Shown one piece after another: positions 16,374 through 25,332 of a stretch of 64,000 bases of DNA. The DNA lies in NCBI GenBank assembly GCA_002353575.1, contig DEJQ01000032.1:25983-89982 (forward strand). The letters are read 5' to 3'. The notes beneath the pieces are model-generated. The model was not told where the DNA came from. It searched no databases and worked only from the letters and a program-made list of their open reading frames with translations. A program made the position numbers and the translations under genes. Within the stretch, counting starts at the first letter, position 1. Each line of letters begins with the position of its first letter. This stretch comes from Prevotellaceae bacterium UBA2744. Its GTDB lineage: Bacteria; Bacteroidota; Bacteroidia; Bacteroidales; Bacteroidaceae.

Positions 16374-18093
16374 ATATCTTTCCGTTATCGTCAATGAGCA
16401 ATATTGTGAGCCTGCCGCAGGGCAAGAGCGGTTTGCAATGTTCGTTACAGTGTCGTATGACTACGGATACAAAGTCCGGAATCTGTGAGGCGGGTATGAT
16501 TTCCCAAAGTTGCCGGGCAAGAGTAATGGAGCTGATGTCAATATTTATGTGTGCCTGTCGGAGCATCTGGCGAATGAATTCTGTGTCCATGGTAGTCTTG
16601 CGACTATGAGTGTCGAGGTTGCCTGCCGCGAGTTTTACGGCTTTACCAAGCATGAGTCCGAGTGTGACTTTCCCTATTCCAAGTTCTGCAGCTATCCGGA
16701 GTGTCGCTCCGATATAGTTACCATACTGCACGAATGCCTGAGAGGGCAATTCGGGATAGAGCGACCTGAGATAGTCTTCGCTTTTCGCTCCGCTATTTAT
16801 CACTACTCTGTCGGCACCGCTGGCTTGGGCTATAGTCATACATTTACGTATGCTTTCGACAAAAGCCTCTTCGGAGAAAGGTTTCACGATACCGGAGACT
16901 CCGATGATGGATATGCCCCCCTCGATACCCAGTCGCGGGTTGAAGGTGCGTTTTGCTATTTCCGCACCCTGAGGCACAGAAATCGTGATGCACAGGTTAC
17001 CCGGGATATTGTTTCGCATCATCTCACGAGGTGATTTATTAATAGCAGCCTCACCTGGGGGAAAATCAAAGCCTGGTAATTTTATACGTCCCACTCCTTC
17101 ACCTCCTACAATTTCAAAATGGTCACTGAACCGGACGCTTGCCCTCACCTCTATACCATTAGTCACATCGGGATCGTCGCCCGCATCCTTCGTGCAGTAG
17201 GCATAGCCGTCGCCATACCCAACCGCAACATGGATGGTCTCGCCATCGGGCAAGAGAACAGGAACCTCGGGAGGTGTCTGCCCCGTGGTCAGTCTTATCG
17301 CTGAAGCAATGGCGGCAGCAGTGGCACAAGTGCCTGTTGTCAGTCCACTATGCAGCGGGTAGAACTCGGGCAGGAGCTTTTCAACGGCTCTTCGTAATCC
17401 ATGAGGACCATCAACAATAGTGGAAAATTGAAAATCGGAAGATGAAAGTTCTGGTCGTCTGAGGGCTATGATGCGCATACCTTTCTTCCTTGCAGCTTCA
17501 ACCTTTTCCACAAAGCCTCCAGACAGTCCGCTTTCCTTAAGCAGAATGGCATCAGCATCAACATCGATAGTATTACCGTCTTCATAAAAACAGAGGCGGT
17601 CGTCAGTGGCACCCTGTTGGTGGGCTATGCGTATGGAACTTTCGCGGTTCAAGATACGATAGAATACGTGCACACCTTTCGTCTCCAGCCATTTCAGTTT
17701 CCAAATACTCTGCACACCAGTAGTAGCTAACAGCGTATGAAGGTCGGATGGCACCTGAGTATAATCGTCAATCCATGTGATATCGTCCGCTCGCGGTGGA
17801 TAAATTCTTTCGTATCGCACGACAGGAATCTGCAATGCCTTCGTCACTTCGGCTATGGTCTGATGGAGCGCGGAAGCGAAGGGATGGGCAGCATCTATAA
17901 TGAGTAGTATGCCGTGGTCGGCACAGAATCGCTGCATGGCATGCCTGTCCATTGTCCCGTCGGTACGTATGCCGTAGTGCAGGCTGATGGTCTGTTCACC
18001 AGTCTTGGTGCTGTAGAAGTACTGCCTTCCAGCTTCTTCCAGCACTTCTGCCGCTTTGCGTCCTTCTGTGGTTCCTCCGAATACGAGTATCAT
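16363..18093 (-). CDS. cbiJ-cbiD: Fusion: cobalt-precorrin-6A reductase (CbiJ) + cobalt-precorrin-5B C1-methyltransferase (CbiD)
   Basis: This 576-aa protein contains two enzymes. Residues 1 to about 245 are a CbiJ/CobK reductase (ILVFGGTTEGRKAAEVL, DAAHPFA, RYERIYPP). Residues from about 248 to the end are CbiD (HSGLTTGTCATAAAIASAI, CTKDAGDDPDVTNG, RDRVV-like ADRVVINSGAKSEDYL). CbiD methylates C1 and CbiJ reduces the ring two steps later. The ATG at 18093 opens the reductase directly; an earlier in-frame start would add non-homologous residues. A run of seven C's on the coding strand fills the whole gap between the upstream stop and this ATG. Confidence 0.92.
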   Translation of the reverse strand: MILVFGGTTEGRKAAEVLEEAGRQYFYSTKTGEQTISLHYGIRTDGTMDRHAMQRFCADHGILLIIDAAHPFASALHQTIAEVTKALQIPVVRYERIYPPRADDITWIDDYTQVPSDLHTLLATTGVQSIWKLKWLETKGVHVFYRILNRESSIRIAHQQGATDDRLCFYEDGNTIDVDADAILLKESGLSGGFVEKVEAARKKGMRIIALRRPELSSSDFQFSTIVDGPHGLRRAVEKLLPEFYPLHSGLTTGTCATAAAIASAIRLTTGQTPPEVPVLLPDGETIHVAVGYGDGYAYCTKDAGDDPDVTNGIEVRASVRFSDHFEIVGGEGVGRIKLPGFDFPPGEAAINKSPREMMRNNIPGNLCITISVPQGAEIAKRTFNPRLGIEGGISIIGVSGIVKPFSEEAFVESIRKCMTIAQASGADRVVINSGAKSEDYLRSLYPELPSQAFVQYGNYIGATLRIAAELGIGKVTLGLMLGKAVKLAAGNLDTHSRKTTMDTEFIRQMLRQAHINIDISSITLARQLWEIIPASQIPDFVSVVIRHCNEHCKPLLPCGRLTILLIDDNGKIYAL

Positions 18094-18100
18094 GGGGGGG

Positions 18101-19885
18101 TTAGTCTGTACCCTTACGGAAGAGATGGGTAAAATGCTTGTCGTAGAGTTCGGACAGCCCCTGACGGTTGTCGATGGCTTCGCCCACCACAAGCATCGTA
18201 GTAAGCGTGAGCTTATTGTCACGAACAATATCAACCAGATTTTTCAGAGTGCCGCGATAGATTTTCTGGTCGGGCCACGTCAGGTGGTAACAGGCGGCGA
18301 CGGGGGTGTCTTCGGGGTATTCCTGCAGTAGTTCTCTCTGTACGTCATCTACTATGGCTGCAGAGAGGAAGATGCACATGGTACTCTGACTTCTGGCAAG
18401 CAGGTGGAGTTGTTCTTTCTGCGGCATAGGTGTACGCCCCTCGCCACGAGTGAGGATTATGGTCTGGGTACGCTCTGGAATGGTGAACTGACTCCTCAGT
18501 TCGGCTGCTGCAGCAAGGAAACTGCTGATTCCGGGAGTGATGTGGTAGGACATGCCGTGCCGGTCAAAGAATGCCATCTGTTCCTGAATGGCACCGAAGA
18601 TACAGGGGTCGCCGGTATGCAGACGGACTATGAAGTGATTGCGGTCGTAGTGTTCCTTCATCAGTTGACACTGCTCTTCGAGGGTCATGTCGGCACTGCT
18701 CCTAACTACTGCTCCTGGCTTGTGACATTCGGTCAGAGCCTTTGGGACAAGCGAACCGGCATATAATATAAGGTCGGCTTTCTCAAGCATTTTCCTGCCT
18801 CGTACACTCACAAGATCGGGGGCACCCGGTCCGGCTCCGACTATTTCGATATGCCCGTGTTTTGTTCTGAGATGTTTTTCGTCGATGGCGAGTGCAGCAG
18901 TCCAGCTGCTCCCCTTCACCTTGGGAATGATAAGTTTGCCGTGGTTGGATCCGAGTATGGCAGCGGCTTCACACACACTTGGAGTACCCACATGCTTTGC
19001 TACGGTTTCGCTGGGATGAGGCACACTGACCCTGGAGAGTTGGTCGGCTGTGAAGAAAACGACCTCTTCTCCAAATTCGTCCGTAAGCATTTCGACAAAG
19101 GGTTCGTCGGCCTTCACGTCGATGGTGCAATAGCGATGGGAACAGGGCAGCACGCCCATAGCGGCAAATGTTTCGTCTATCTCGTCGTATATGGAATAAT
19201 AGTCCTGGGGGTGGTGTGCCAAGCCGAAACCGATAGTACCTACCATCGGCACGAAATGCAGTTCGAGCATTCCCTGTGGCGCATAACGCTTGAATGGAGA
19301 TACGATAATGAGCAACTTGTATTTCCCGGGGTCAGCCTCTTCGATACTGTCAATAATGGTTACGTGTTCAGGCTTAGTAGCCTCCAGGTAGTCTGTTCCC
19401 TCATCGCGAACTTCAAGCAGAAGGGCTGTGGGCTGACGGTTTACGAAGGCGAAGATGCAGTCGTTCATGTCTTCTATCTCACTGGCTACGGGCCAGTCGA
19501 AACGTTTCTCAAGGGTGTCGAGTGCCCATAGTCCGGCATTGTCGCTTTGAGTGGTTATCACGTCGTGTGCACCGATAATCCCTGCAATTTCCCGAGTCAG
19601 GTCGTTGGCTCCACCTATATGTCCGGAAAGTACGGAGATTACGTTCAGTCCCATACTGTCTATACAGACTACGGCAGGGTCACTGTGCTTGTCATCCACA
19701 AGAGGGGCAATGGTTCGCACACAGATTCCCATCGCTCCTATAAATATGAAAGCATCATACCCGGACCACTGTGTCTGGACCTTTGAACGTTCTATGATAA
19801 CGGCGCCCAACTCTATTTTCAATATCGTAGCAATTCCAACTCCAGCATCACCGGTCTGGACAATGGCTATTCTCTTTTTCTGCAT
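18101..19885 (-). CDS. cbiG-cbiF: Fusion: cobalt-precorrin-5A hydrolase (CbiG) + cobalt-precorrin-4 C11-methyltransferase (CbiF)
   Basis: This 594-aa protein has an N-terminal CbiG (RIAIVQTGDAG, FIGAMGICVRTIAPL, VISVLSGHIGGANDLT, then a C-terminal CbiG part with GTIGFGLAHH). From about residue 342 it has a SAM-dependent tetrapyrrole methylase CbiF (EIVGAGPGAPDLVSVRG, LYAGSLVP, RLHTGDPCIFGA, ITPGISSFLAAAA). CbiF methylates C11 and CbiG then opens the delta-lactone and releases acetaldehyde, so the fusion joins consecutive steps of the anaerobic route. The ATG at 19885 is chosen because it opens directly on the conserved CbiG strand. It overlaps cbiET by 19 bp. Confidence 0.93.
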   Translation of the reverse strand: MQKKRIAIVQTGDAGVGIATILKIELGAVIIERSKVQTQWSGYDAFIFIGAMGICVRTIAPLVDDKHSDPAVVCIDSMGLNVISVLSGHIGGANDLTREIAGIIGAHDVITTQSDNAGLWALDTLEKRFDWPVASEIEDMNDCIFAFVNRQPTALLLEVRDEGTDYLEATKPEHVTIIDSIEEADPGKYKLLIIVSPFKRYAPQGMLELHFVPMVGTIGFGLAHHPQDYYSIYDEIDETFAAMGVLPCSHRYCTIDVKADEPFVEMLTDEFGEEVVFFTADQLSRVSVPHPSETVAKHVGTPSVCEAAAILGSNHGKLIIPKVKGSSWTAALAIDEKHLRTKHGHIEIVGAGPGAPDLVSVRGRKMLEKADLILYAGSLVPKALTECHKPGAVVRSSADMTLEEQCQLMKEHYDRNHFIVRLHTGDPCIFGAIQEQMAFFDRHGMSYHITPGISSFLAAAAELRSQFTIPERTQTIILTRGEGRTPMPQKEQLHLLARSQSTMCIFLSAAIVDDVQRELLQEYPEDTPVAACYHLTWPDQKIYRGTLKNLVDIVRDNKLTLTTMLVVGEAIDNRQGLSELYDKHFTHLFRKGTD

Positions 19886-21090
19886 TTTAATATGGTTATA
19901 GGATGATTGTCGTTGAGTATTATTCTCATGGGCGGTTCTTGTATGAGTCCTAAGTCGGTGCAAGCCTCATCCCAAAGACGGTGGCTATCGGTCAGGACCT
20001 TCGGAGCCACTACGCTATTCATCACTATCAGTCCGCCGGGGGACAAGACCGTGAGGACGTGTTGCATGATTTCCCTTAGTCTGCCACCGTGTCCGCCGAT
20101 GAATACAGCATCGGGACGGGGTAGTGAGGCTATGTCTGCCATGAGGAAATCGCCTGTATGTATATCTATGCCGGGGACACCGAACCGACGGGCATTCTCG
20201 TTTATGATCGCTTCACATTCCGGACGAATCTCGAAACTGCAGACGTGAAGATGTGGGAACTGAAGACGTGCCTCGATGGAAATGCTTCCAGTGCAAAATC
20301 CTATATCCCACAATGTCTGCCTTGTGCGCAGTTCCAGAGCCTGGAGTGTCAGAAGACGAAGGGGCATCTTGGTAATCATCTTCTCACGACCGTCGAGCAG
20401 GGAGAATTCTGCATCCGGCAGTCCGAACGGTCTGGTGTGCCATAAACCTTCCCTGCACAAGATTACGCAGTTGGGCATGGAAAAGGTCTTTCCCATGGCA
20501 GCTGCAAGACTGAGTGTGGTCACTTTCTCTTCATTGGGATTCCCCATACGTTCGCCTACATTGACAGTATAGTTCTTATAACCATAATCGAGCATACGTT
20601 GGGCTATGGCAGAGGGGGTGTGCTCTCGGTCGGTAAGCACACCAATCTTCGGGGCTCCTTCGATGAGTGCCCTGTCAAATTCATGCCAAGGACGCCCCGT
20701 CAGTGAGACGATTCTCATGTCGTGACTTGGCATTAGCAACCTGTGCGAAAGCATCTGAAGGGAGTTCAGCGTAGGATATACTATAACTTCTGCATCAGGA
20801 ATCCTCTGCCGGATGACGTTGGCAAAGCCATAGAACAAAGGGTCGCCACTGGCAAAAACTACGATTTTCTGTATATCGGATTCCTGACTCAGAACACGAT
20901 ACTGCCCGAAGACTGCATCGAGGGGAACGGTGATGTCGATCCATTCGGCATCAACGGGCAAGAAACGGGAAACTATCTCATGATGGCGCTTTCCACCTGA
21001 AAATACTTTCCCCCTGCGTATCACCTCCAACACCTCGGGCGGAAAGAACGGCTCGGGATTGTCTGTTATGCCTATAACGATGAATCTCAT
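19867..21090 (-). CDS. cbiET: Fusion: cobalt-precorrin-7 C5-methyltransferase (CbiE) + cobalt-precorrin-6B C15-methyltransferase/decarboxylase (CbiT)
   Basis: This 407-aa protein is a CobL-type fusion. The N-terminal half is a tetrapyrrole methylase (VIGITDNPEPFFPPEVLEVI, FASGDPLFYGFA, PTLNSLQML). The C-terminal half, from about residue 235, is a Rossmann methyltransferase (LWDIGFCTGSISIEAR, DAVFIGGHGGRL). It methylates C5 and C15 and removes the C12 acetate carboxyl. The size matches CobL/CbiET proteins. The ATG overlaps the cobJ-cbiC stop by 4 bp. Confidence 0.93.
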   Translation of the reverse strand: MRFIVIGITDNPEPFFPPEVLEVIRRGKVFSGGKRHHEIVSRFLPVDAEWIDITVPLDAVFGQYRVLSQESDIQKIVVFASGDPLFYGFANVIRQRIPDAEVIVYPTLNSLQMLSHRLLMPSHDMRIVSLTGRPWHEFDRALIEGAPKIGVLTDREHTPSAIAQRMLDYGYKNYTVNVGERMGNPNEEKVTTLSLAAAMGKTFSMPNCVILCREGLWHTRPFGLPDAEFSLLDGREKMITKMPLRLLTLQALELRTRQTLWDIGFCTGSISIEARLQFPHLHVCSFEIRPECEAIINENARRFGVPGIDIHTGDFLMADIASLPRPDAVFIGGHGGRLREIMQHVLTVLSPGGLIVMNSVVAPKVLTDSHRLWDEACTDLGLIQEPPMRIILNDNHPITILKCRKRE

Positions 21091-22490
21091 AAGTCCCGTC
21101 CCGGTCTGAGCCCGTCTGCGTCGTCGAAGGTAAGTATTGCATTACAAAGGGTGGCAGCAAGGTTGCTCCCCCCCTTTCTGCCCTCAACGATGATTTTGGG
21201 TATCTGCTTTAATGTCTTGACGGCATGTTTGCTCTCGCATACATGTACAAACCCTACAGGAGCAGCAATGATTCCGGCAGGATGCAGCTTGCCCATACGC
21301 ACCAGATCACATATTTCGAAAAGTGCCGTCGGCGCATTACCGCACACATAGAGGGCATCGGGGTGTTCTTCGGCTGCCAGTCGCATACAGGCCTGACTGC
21401 GGGTGATGCCTTTCTCGTCAGCCATCTGTCTGGAACGAGGGTCATTGATATAACAGTGTACCTGAATGCCCAGTCTGTCTAAAGCCCCTTTGCGAATACC
21501 GCTCGCAGCCATCGTGACATCGGTGACGATGTGCCGGAGCGTTCCGTCCGTTATCTTTTTATATATAATCTCTGTTGCGCGGTCGTCCATCCACAGAGTC
21601 TGTTCCATACCGAAATCGGCCGTAGTGTGTATGGCATGGAGCAGAGGCCAGAGCCGCTGTATGGGTACATCTGGATGTTGCATCTCGGAGAGAATGGTAC
21701 GGAAACTTTCCGTCATGATGGACTGACCGGGTTTCATTTCATCTTGCAACTGCTCACGATAGTAGCCACGGGGGGTTATGAATTTCCCGTCAGCAATATA
21801 CGATTGCGAGTTACCAATCAGAATGACAGTGAACATATCCACATCCTCGGGGTCGAACCCGGCAAGGGTGGTCAATTTAATCTCCTGCTCGTCACGTCCT
21901 GCCTGACGCACATATCCCACGGGAGTATCGCCACTGCGCTGCTGCAAGAATAATTCCACGAGACGATAGAGTTGCCAATACCGTCCGTGCGATTTGGGAT
22001 TGTAGATGGCTGTGACAAAGTCTCCCATGGCAGCTGCCTGGATGCGTTTCTCGATAACCGACCAAGGTGTCATCAGATCGGAAAGGGAGATGATGCACGT
22101 ATCATGACCGAGCGGTGCTCCCAGGAGCGATGCTGCTTTCTGAAAGGCTGAGATGCCAGGCAGAGTACAGATTTCGACATCTGACATACGCTCCTGCTGT
22201 TTCATCTGATAAATCAGCGGAGCCATTCCGTATATTCCAGCATCGCCCGATGAGATTACCACTACCACCTTTCCCTGCTCTGCCAACCGGAATGCTTCTT
22301 CGGCACGTTCACGTTCCTTCTTCATTCCGGTGTCAACGCACCCGCACCCCGGTTTTACATATTCTTTGATGAATTGGAAGTAATACTTATACCCCACAAC
22401 TACATCTGCCTGCTCTATTGCAGAGAGTACGGCAGGGGTTATGTCATCTTTACTGCCCGGCCCTATACCGGCAATGATTATTTTTCCCAT
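21087..22490 (-). CDS. cobJ-cbiC: Fusion: precorrin-3B C17-methyltransferase (CobJ/CbiH) + precorrin-8X methylmutase (CbiC)
   Basis: This 467-aa protein has an N-terminal SAM-dependent methylase (IAGIGPGSKDDITPAV, SSGDAGIYGMAPL, TLPGISAFQKAASLLGAPLGHD) that performs ring contraction and C17 methylation. From about residue 258 it has a CbiC methylmutase (HTTADFGME, DVTMAASGI, GIIAAPVGFVHVCESK, GRKGGSNLAATLCNAIL) that moves the methyl from C11 to C12. It is the first gene of the minus-strand corrin operon and follows ackA by 27 bp. No separate promoter box was recognised in that gap, so read-through from ackA is possible. Confidence 0.93.
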   Translation of the reverse strand: MGKIIIAGIGPGSKDDITPAVLSAIEQADVVVGYKYYFQFIKEYVKPGCGCVDTGMKKERERAEEAFRLAEQGKVVVVISSGDAGIYGMAPLIYQMKQQERMSDVEICTLPGISAFQKAASLLGAPLGHDTCIISLSDLMTPWSVIEKRIQAAAMGDFVTAIYNPKSHGRYWQLYRLVELFLQQRSGDTPVGYVRQAGRDEQEIKLTTLAGFDPEDVDMFTVILIGNSQSYIADGKFITPRGYYREQLQDEMKPGQSIMTESFRTILSEMQHPDVPIQRLWPLLHAIHTTADFGMEQTLWMDDRATEIIYKKITDGTLRHIVTDVTMAASGIRKGALDRLGIQVHCYINDPRSRQMADEKGITRSQACMRLAAEEHPDALYVCGNAPTALFEICDLVRMGKLHPAGIIAAPVGFVHVCESKHAVKTLKQIPKIIVEGRKGGSNLAATLCNAILTFDDADGLRPGRDL

Positions 22491-22517
22491 GAGTCAGGAG
22501 TGAGAGGTGAGAGGTGT

Positions 22518-23714
22518 TCACTTTGTCAGTTCGAGTGTGTCGAGTGCAATCATCAGTTCCTCGTCGGTCGGGATGCAGCAGACGGTTACCTTTGAGTCGT
22601 CGGCGCTGAGGATGGCTTCCTTGGCACGGCAACTGCGGTTTTTCTTTTCGTCCATCTTCACGCCCATGAATTCGAGACCTTCGGTAGCACCTTCACGTAC
22701 TTCCCACTGATTCTCGCCTGCTCCGCCTGTGAAGAGGATGATATCCACACCACCCATGGCAGCAGCATATTCACCTATGTATTTCTTGATGCGGTAGCAG
22801 TACATTTCCTTTGCCAGACGAGCCTTGTCGTTGCCTGCCTCGATACCAGCCAGGATGTCGCGGAAGTCGCTTGAGAGTTCGCTGACTCCGGCAAGACCGG
22901 ATTTCTTGTTGAGCAGGTTGCTGATGCCCTTTGTGTCGAGGTTCAACTTGTCCATGAGGAATGTAACGGCTCCGGCGTCGATATCGCCTGAACGAGTACC
23001 CATGATAAGACCTTCGAGCGGAGTGAGTCCCATGCTGGTATCAACACACTTACCATCCTTAACGGCTGCAATAGAAGCTCCGTTGCCGATATGGCAGGTG
23101 ATGATGCGCTTGCCCTCAGGTTTTACGCCGAGGAATTCGCATACGCGCTGACTGACGTAGCGGTGGCTGGTTCCGTGGAATCCGTAACGGCGCACTCCGT
23201 ACTTGGCATATAGCTCATATGGCAGGGCGTACATGAATGCGTAGTCGGGCATGGTCTGATGGAAGGCTGTATCGAATACACCCACCTGAGGGATGTTAGG
23301 CAGCAGGGCTGTCACTGCGTTCACACCCTTTATGTTTGCGGGGTTGTGAAGCGGAGCGAGGTCGTTGCAGGCTGCGAAGGCTTCCATCACTTCTGGAGTG
23401 AGGAGCACCGACTTATTGAATTTCTCTCCTCCGTGTACCATACGGTGACCTACTGCGTCGAGTTCGTCGAGCGACTTCAAAACGGCATACTTGCCAGTCG
23501 TGAGCACTTCAAAGATGAACTGAACACCGGCAGTGTGTTCAGCGATAGGACGGTCGAGTTGAATCTTCTCCCCGTTGTATTTCAGTTTGAGGAATGAGTC
23601 CGGTAGTCCGATTTTCTCGATACCGCCAGAAGTGATGACCGACTGATCGGTCATGTCGTACAGAGCATATTTAATGGAACTGCTTCCACAGTTCAGTACA
23701 AGAATTTTCTTCAT
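22518..23714 (-). CDS. ackA: Acetate kinase
   Basis: This 398-aa ASKHA-fold kinase converts acetyl phosphate and ADP to acetate and ATP. Motifs are LVLNCGSSSIKYALYD at the N-terminus, GHRMVHGGEKF, VFDTAFHQTMP, RRYGFHGTSHRYV, GNGASIAAV and FTGGAGENQWEVRE. The length is normal. It lies downstream of pta on the same strand, with a small four-helix-bundle gene between them, and just upstream of the corrin-ring operon. Confidence 0.97.
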   Translation of the reverse strand: MKKILVLNCGSSSIKYALYDMTDQSVITSGGIEKIGLPDSFLKLKYNGEKIQLDRPIAEHTAGVQFIFEVLTTGKYAVLKSLDELDAVGHRMVHGGEKFNKSVLLTPEVMEAFAACNDLAPLHNPANIKGVNAVTALLPNIPQVGVFDTAFHQTMPDYAFMYALPYELYAKYGVRRYGFHGTSHRYVSQRVCEFLGVKPEGKRIITCHIGNGASIAAVKDGKCVDTSMGLTPLEGLIMGTRSGDIDAGAVTFLMDKLNLDTKGISNLLNKKSGLAGVSELSSDFRDILAGIEAGNDKARLAKEMYCYRIKKYIGEYAAAMGGVDIILFTGGAGENQWEVREGATEGLEFMGVKMDEKKNRSCRAKEAILSADDSKVTVCCIPTDEELMIALDTLELTK

Positions 23715-23727
23715 TATTATTATTATT

Positions 23728-23760
23728 AGTGAATAGTGAATAGTTAAAAGTGAAAAATCT
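23728..23760 (+). repeat. 33-nt AT-rich dispersed element, copy 1
   Basis: Built from 7-nt units of the type AGTGAAA/AGTTAAA and ending in GTGAAAAATCT. It matches the copy at 51668-51700 at 31 of 33 positions. Together with copy 2 in opposite orientation it frames the four-helix-bundle gene. Bases 23746-23762 are the left arm of a 17-bp perfect inverted repeat. Confidence 0.8.
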
Positions 23761-23785
23761 AATTTACTACAAGTATACTATTGTG

Positions 23786-24169
23786 TTATTTTACAACAAC
23801 CGACATATTACGTTTACAAGTATTCAAAGATGAAACCAACATTGCAATTATTTCGCCCAAATCCTTATCAAGACTTTCGAACTGTTTTTCGGTCAAACAA
23901 TCTCCATCAAGAAGCATATTTAGCCATCTGCGTGTTTCGTTTGCCTCTTTCAATGAAATATGTAATTTGGTTATAAAATCAGCAGGACTTTGTGCATATT
24001 GAGATTCGCCGATATTTGCTGAAATTGATGTACCTGAACGTAAGATTTGGGTATATATAGTAGCAAGGGACTTATCCTTCTCTCTGTGCATGTATTTAAC
24101 CATCTTAATAATCCTTTTAGCAAAAGCAGCAGTTTTTGCAGAAAGGGGGGATTTCTCATTTTGATACAT
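23786..24169 (-). CDS. Four-helix-bundle protein (23S rRNA intervening-sequence family)
   Basis: This 127-aa protein is of the small four-helix-bundle family first known from proteins encoded in 23S rRNA intervening sequences. The family pattern shows in SISANIGESQYAQSPADFITKLHISLKEANETRRWL, followed by a last helix with LGEIIAMLVSSL. Members form ring-like oligomers; a molecular function is not established. It sits alone between pta and ackA, separating two genes usually adjacent, and copies of the 33-nt element flank it in inverted orientation. It is therefore probably an inserted cassette rather than part of acetate metabolism. Confidence 0.88.
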   Translation of the reverse strand: MYQNEKSPLSAKTAAFAKRIIKMVKYMHREKDKSLATIYTQILRSGTSISANIGESQYAQSPADFITKLHISLKEANETRRWLNMLLDGDCLTEKQFESLDKDLGEIIAMLVSSLNTCKRNMSVVVK

Positions 24170-24207
24170 ATATTTCCGGCAATTTTCACCACAATCTAAT
24201 GAAACTT

Positions 24208-24240
24208 AGATTTTTCACTTTTCACTATTAACTTTTAATT
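24208..24240 (-). repeat. 33-nt AT-rich dispersed element, copy 2 (inverted)
   Basis: The reverse-strand copy is made of the same 7-nt units in a different order and ends in GTGAAAAATCT. Bases 24206-24222 are the perfect reverse complement of 23746-23762. It lies just upstream of the four-helix-bundle gene start. Confidence 0.75.
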
Positions 24241-24265
24241 TTAAACTTTATTTTTAAACTTTATT

Positions 24266-25273
24266 TTATTTTGCGTCCATTGCCTGACAGGCGGTGATGG
24301 CTACCATCTTGTAGATGTCGTCAACTGAGCAGCCGCGGCTTAGGTCGTTTACAGGACGGGCGATACCCTGAAGGATAGGACCGATGGCATCGGCATTGCC
24401 CAGACGCTGAACGAGTTTGTAACCGATATTACCGACTTCGAGGTTCGGAGCTACGAGTACGTTTGCCTTGCCCGCTATCTCGCTGCCTGGAGCCTTCTTC
24501 TGACCCACACTCGGAACAAGGGCTGCATCGGCCTGCAGTTCACCCTCAATCTTAAGCGACGGATCGAGCTGCTTTGCAAGACGGGTTGCCTCGACTACCT
24601 TGTCAACTACTTCGTGCTTTGCACTTCCCTTCGTTGAGAATGAAAGCATGGCTACACGCGGATCTGCGAAACCAGCAACAGACTTGGCTGTCTGTGCTGT
24701 GCATACAGCAATCTGAGCAAGCTGTGCAGCATCGGGCATAGGAGTTACTGCCACATCGCCCATGACGAGTATTCCGTCTTCGCCATATTGAGGGGTCTGC
24801 GTGATGAGGAGCATAGCACCGCTGACGCAGGTTATGCCAGGAGAGCACTTGATAATCTGGAGTGCAGGGCGCAGGGTGTCGCCCGTAGTAGAGAGGGCAC
24901 CGCTTATCTGTCCGTCTGCATCACCGCTCTTAATAATGAGACAACCGAAATAGAGCGGGTCGAGCACCTGCTCGCGAGCCTTTTCGATAGTCATTCCCTT
25001 CTTCTGGCGCAATTGGAACAGCAGTTGGGCATACTGTTCTGTCTTCTCGCTGGTAGCAGGGTCGATGATAGTAGCTTTCTCAATGTTCTTCAGTCCCAGT
25101 TCTGCAGCCTTGTCGAGGATAGCCTGACGGTTTCCGATCAGTATGATGTCGGCCAGATCATCAGCCAACGACTTGTCGGCAGCAGTAATGGTACGCTCCT
25201 CGAGTGATTCAGGGAGCACTATGCGCTGCTTATTTGACTTGGCACGCGCAATGATAGATTCCATTAATCCCAT
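24266..25273 (-). CDS. pta: Phosphate acetyltransferase
   Basis: This 335-aa short-form phosphotransacetylase converts acetyl-CoA to acetyl phosphate. Family sequence is visible in RIVLPESLEERT, FGCLIIKSGDADGQISGALSTTGDTLRPALQI, GDVAVTPMPDAAQLAQIA, AMLSFSTKGSAKH and ANVLVAPNLEVGNIGYKL. It lacks the N-terminal regulatory domain of the long enteric form. A Met at 25264 could be an alternative start. It is first in the pta-(insert)-ackA order and has its own promoter box. Confidence 0.96.
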   Translation of the reverse strand: MGLMESIIARAKSNKQRIVLPESLEERTITAADKSLADDLADIILIGNRQAILDKAAELGLKNIEKATIIDPATSEKTEQYAQLLFQLRQKKGMTIEKAREQVLDPLYFGCLIIKSGDADGQISGALSTTGDTLRPALQIIKCSPGITCVSGAMLLITQTPQYGEDGILVMGDVAVTPMPDAAQLAQIAVCTAQTAKSVAGFADPRVAMLSFSTKGSAKHEVVDKVVEATRLAKQLDPSLKIEGELQADAALVPSVGQKKAPGSEIAGKANVLVAPNLEVGNIGYKLVQRLGNADAIGPILQGIARPVNDLSRGCSVDDIYKMVAITACQAMDAK

Positions 25274-25306
25274 AATTGTTTATTTTATGTTTTAACTAAA
25301 GTTTCG

Positions 25307-25314
25307 CAAATGTA
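25307..25314 (-). promoter_or_regulatory. Predicted -7 box for pta
   Basis: TACATTTG on the minus strand fits TAnnTTTG, about 33 bp upstream of the pta ATG at 25273. It lies in the short gap between pta and the end of the GH106 gene. Confidence 0.45.
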
Positions 25315-25332
25315 CGCATTTTTCCTAAAATG

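Noticed and set aside
23786..24169. Toxin or antitoxin gene
   Set aside because: The family pattern is clearly the four-helix-bundle (intervening-sequence) type, and there is no partner gene beside it.
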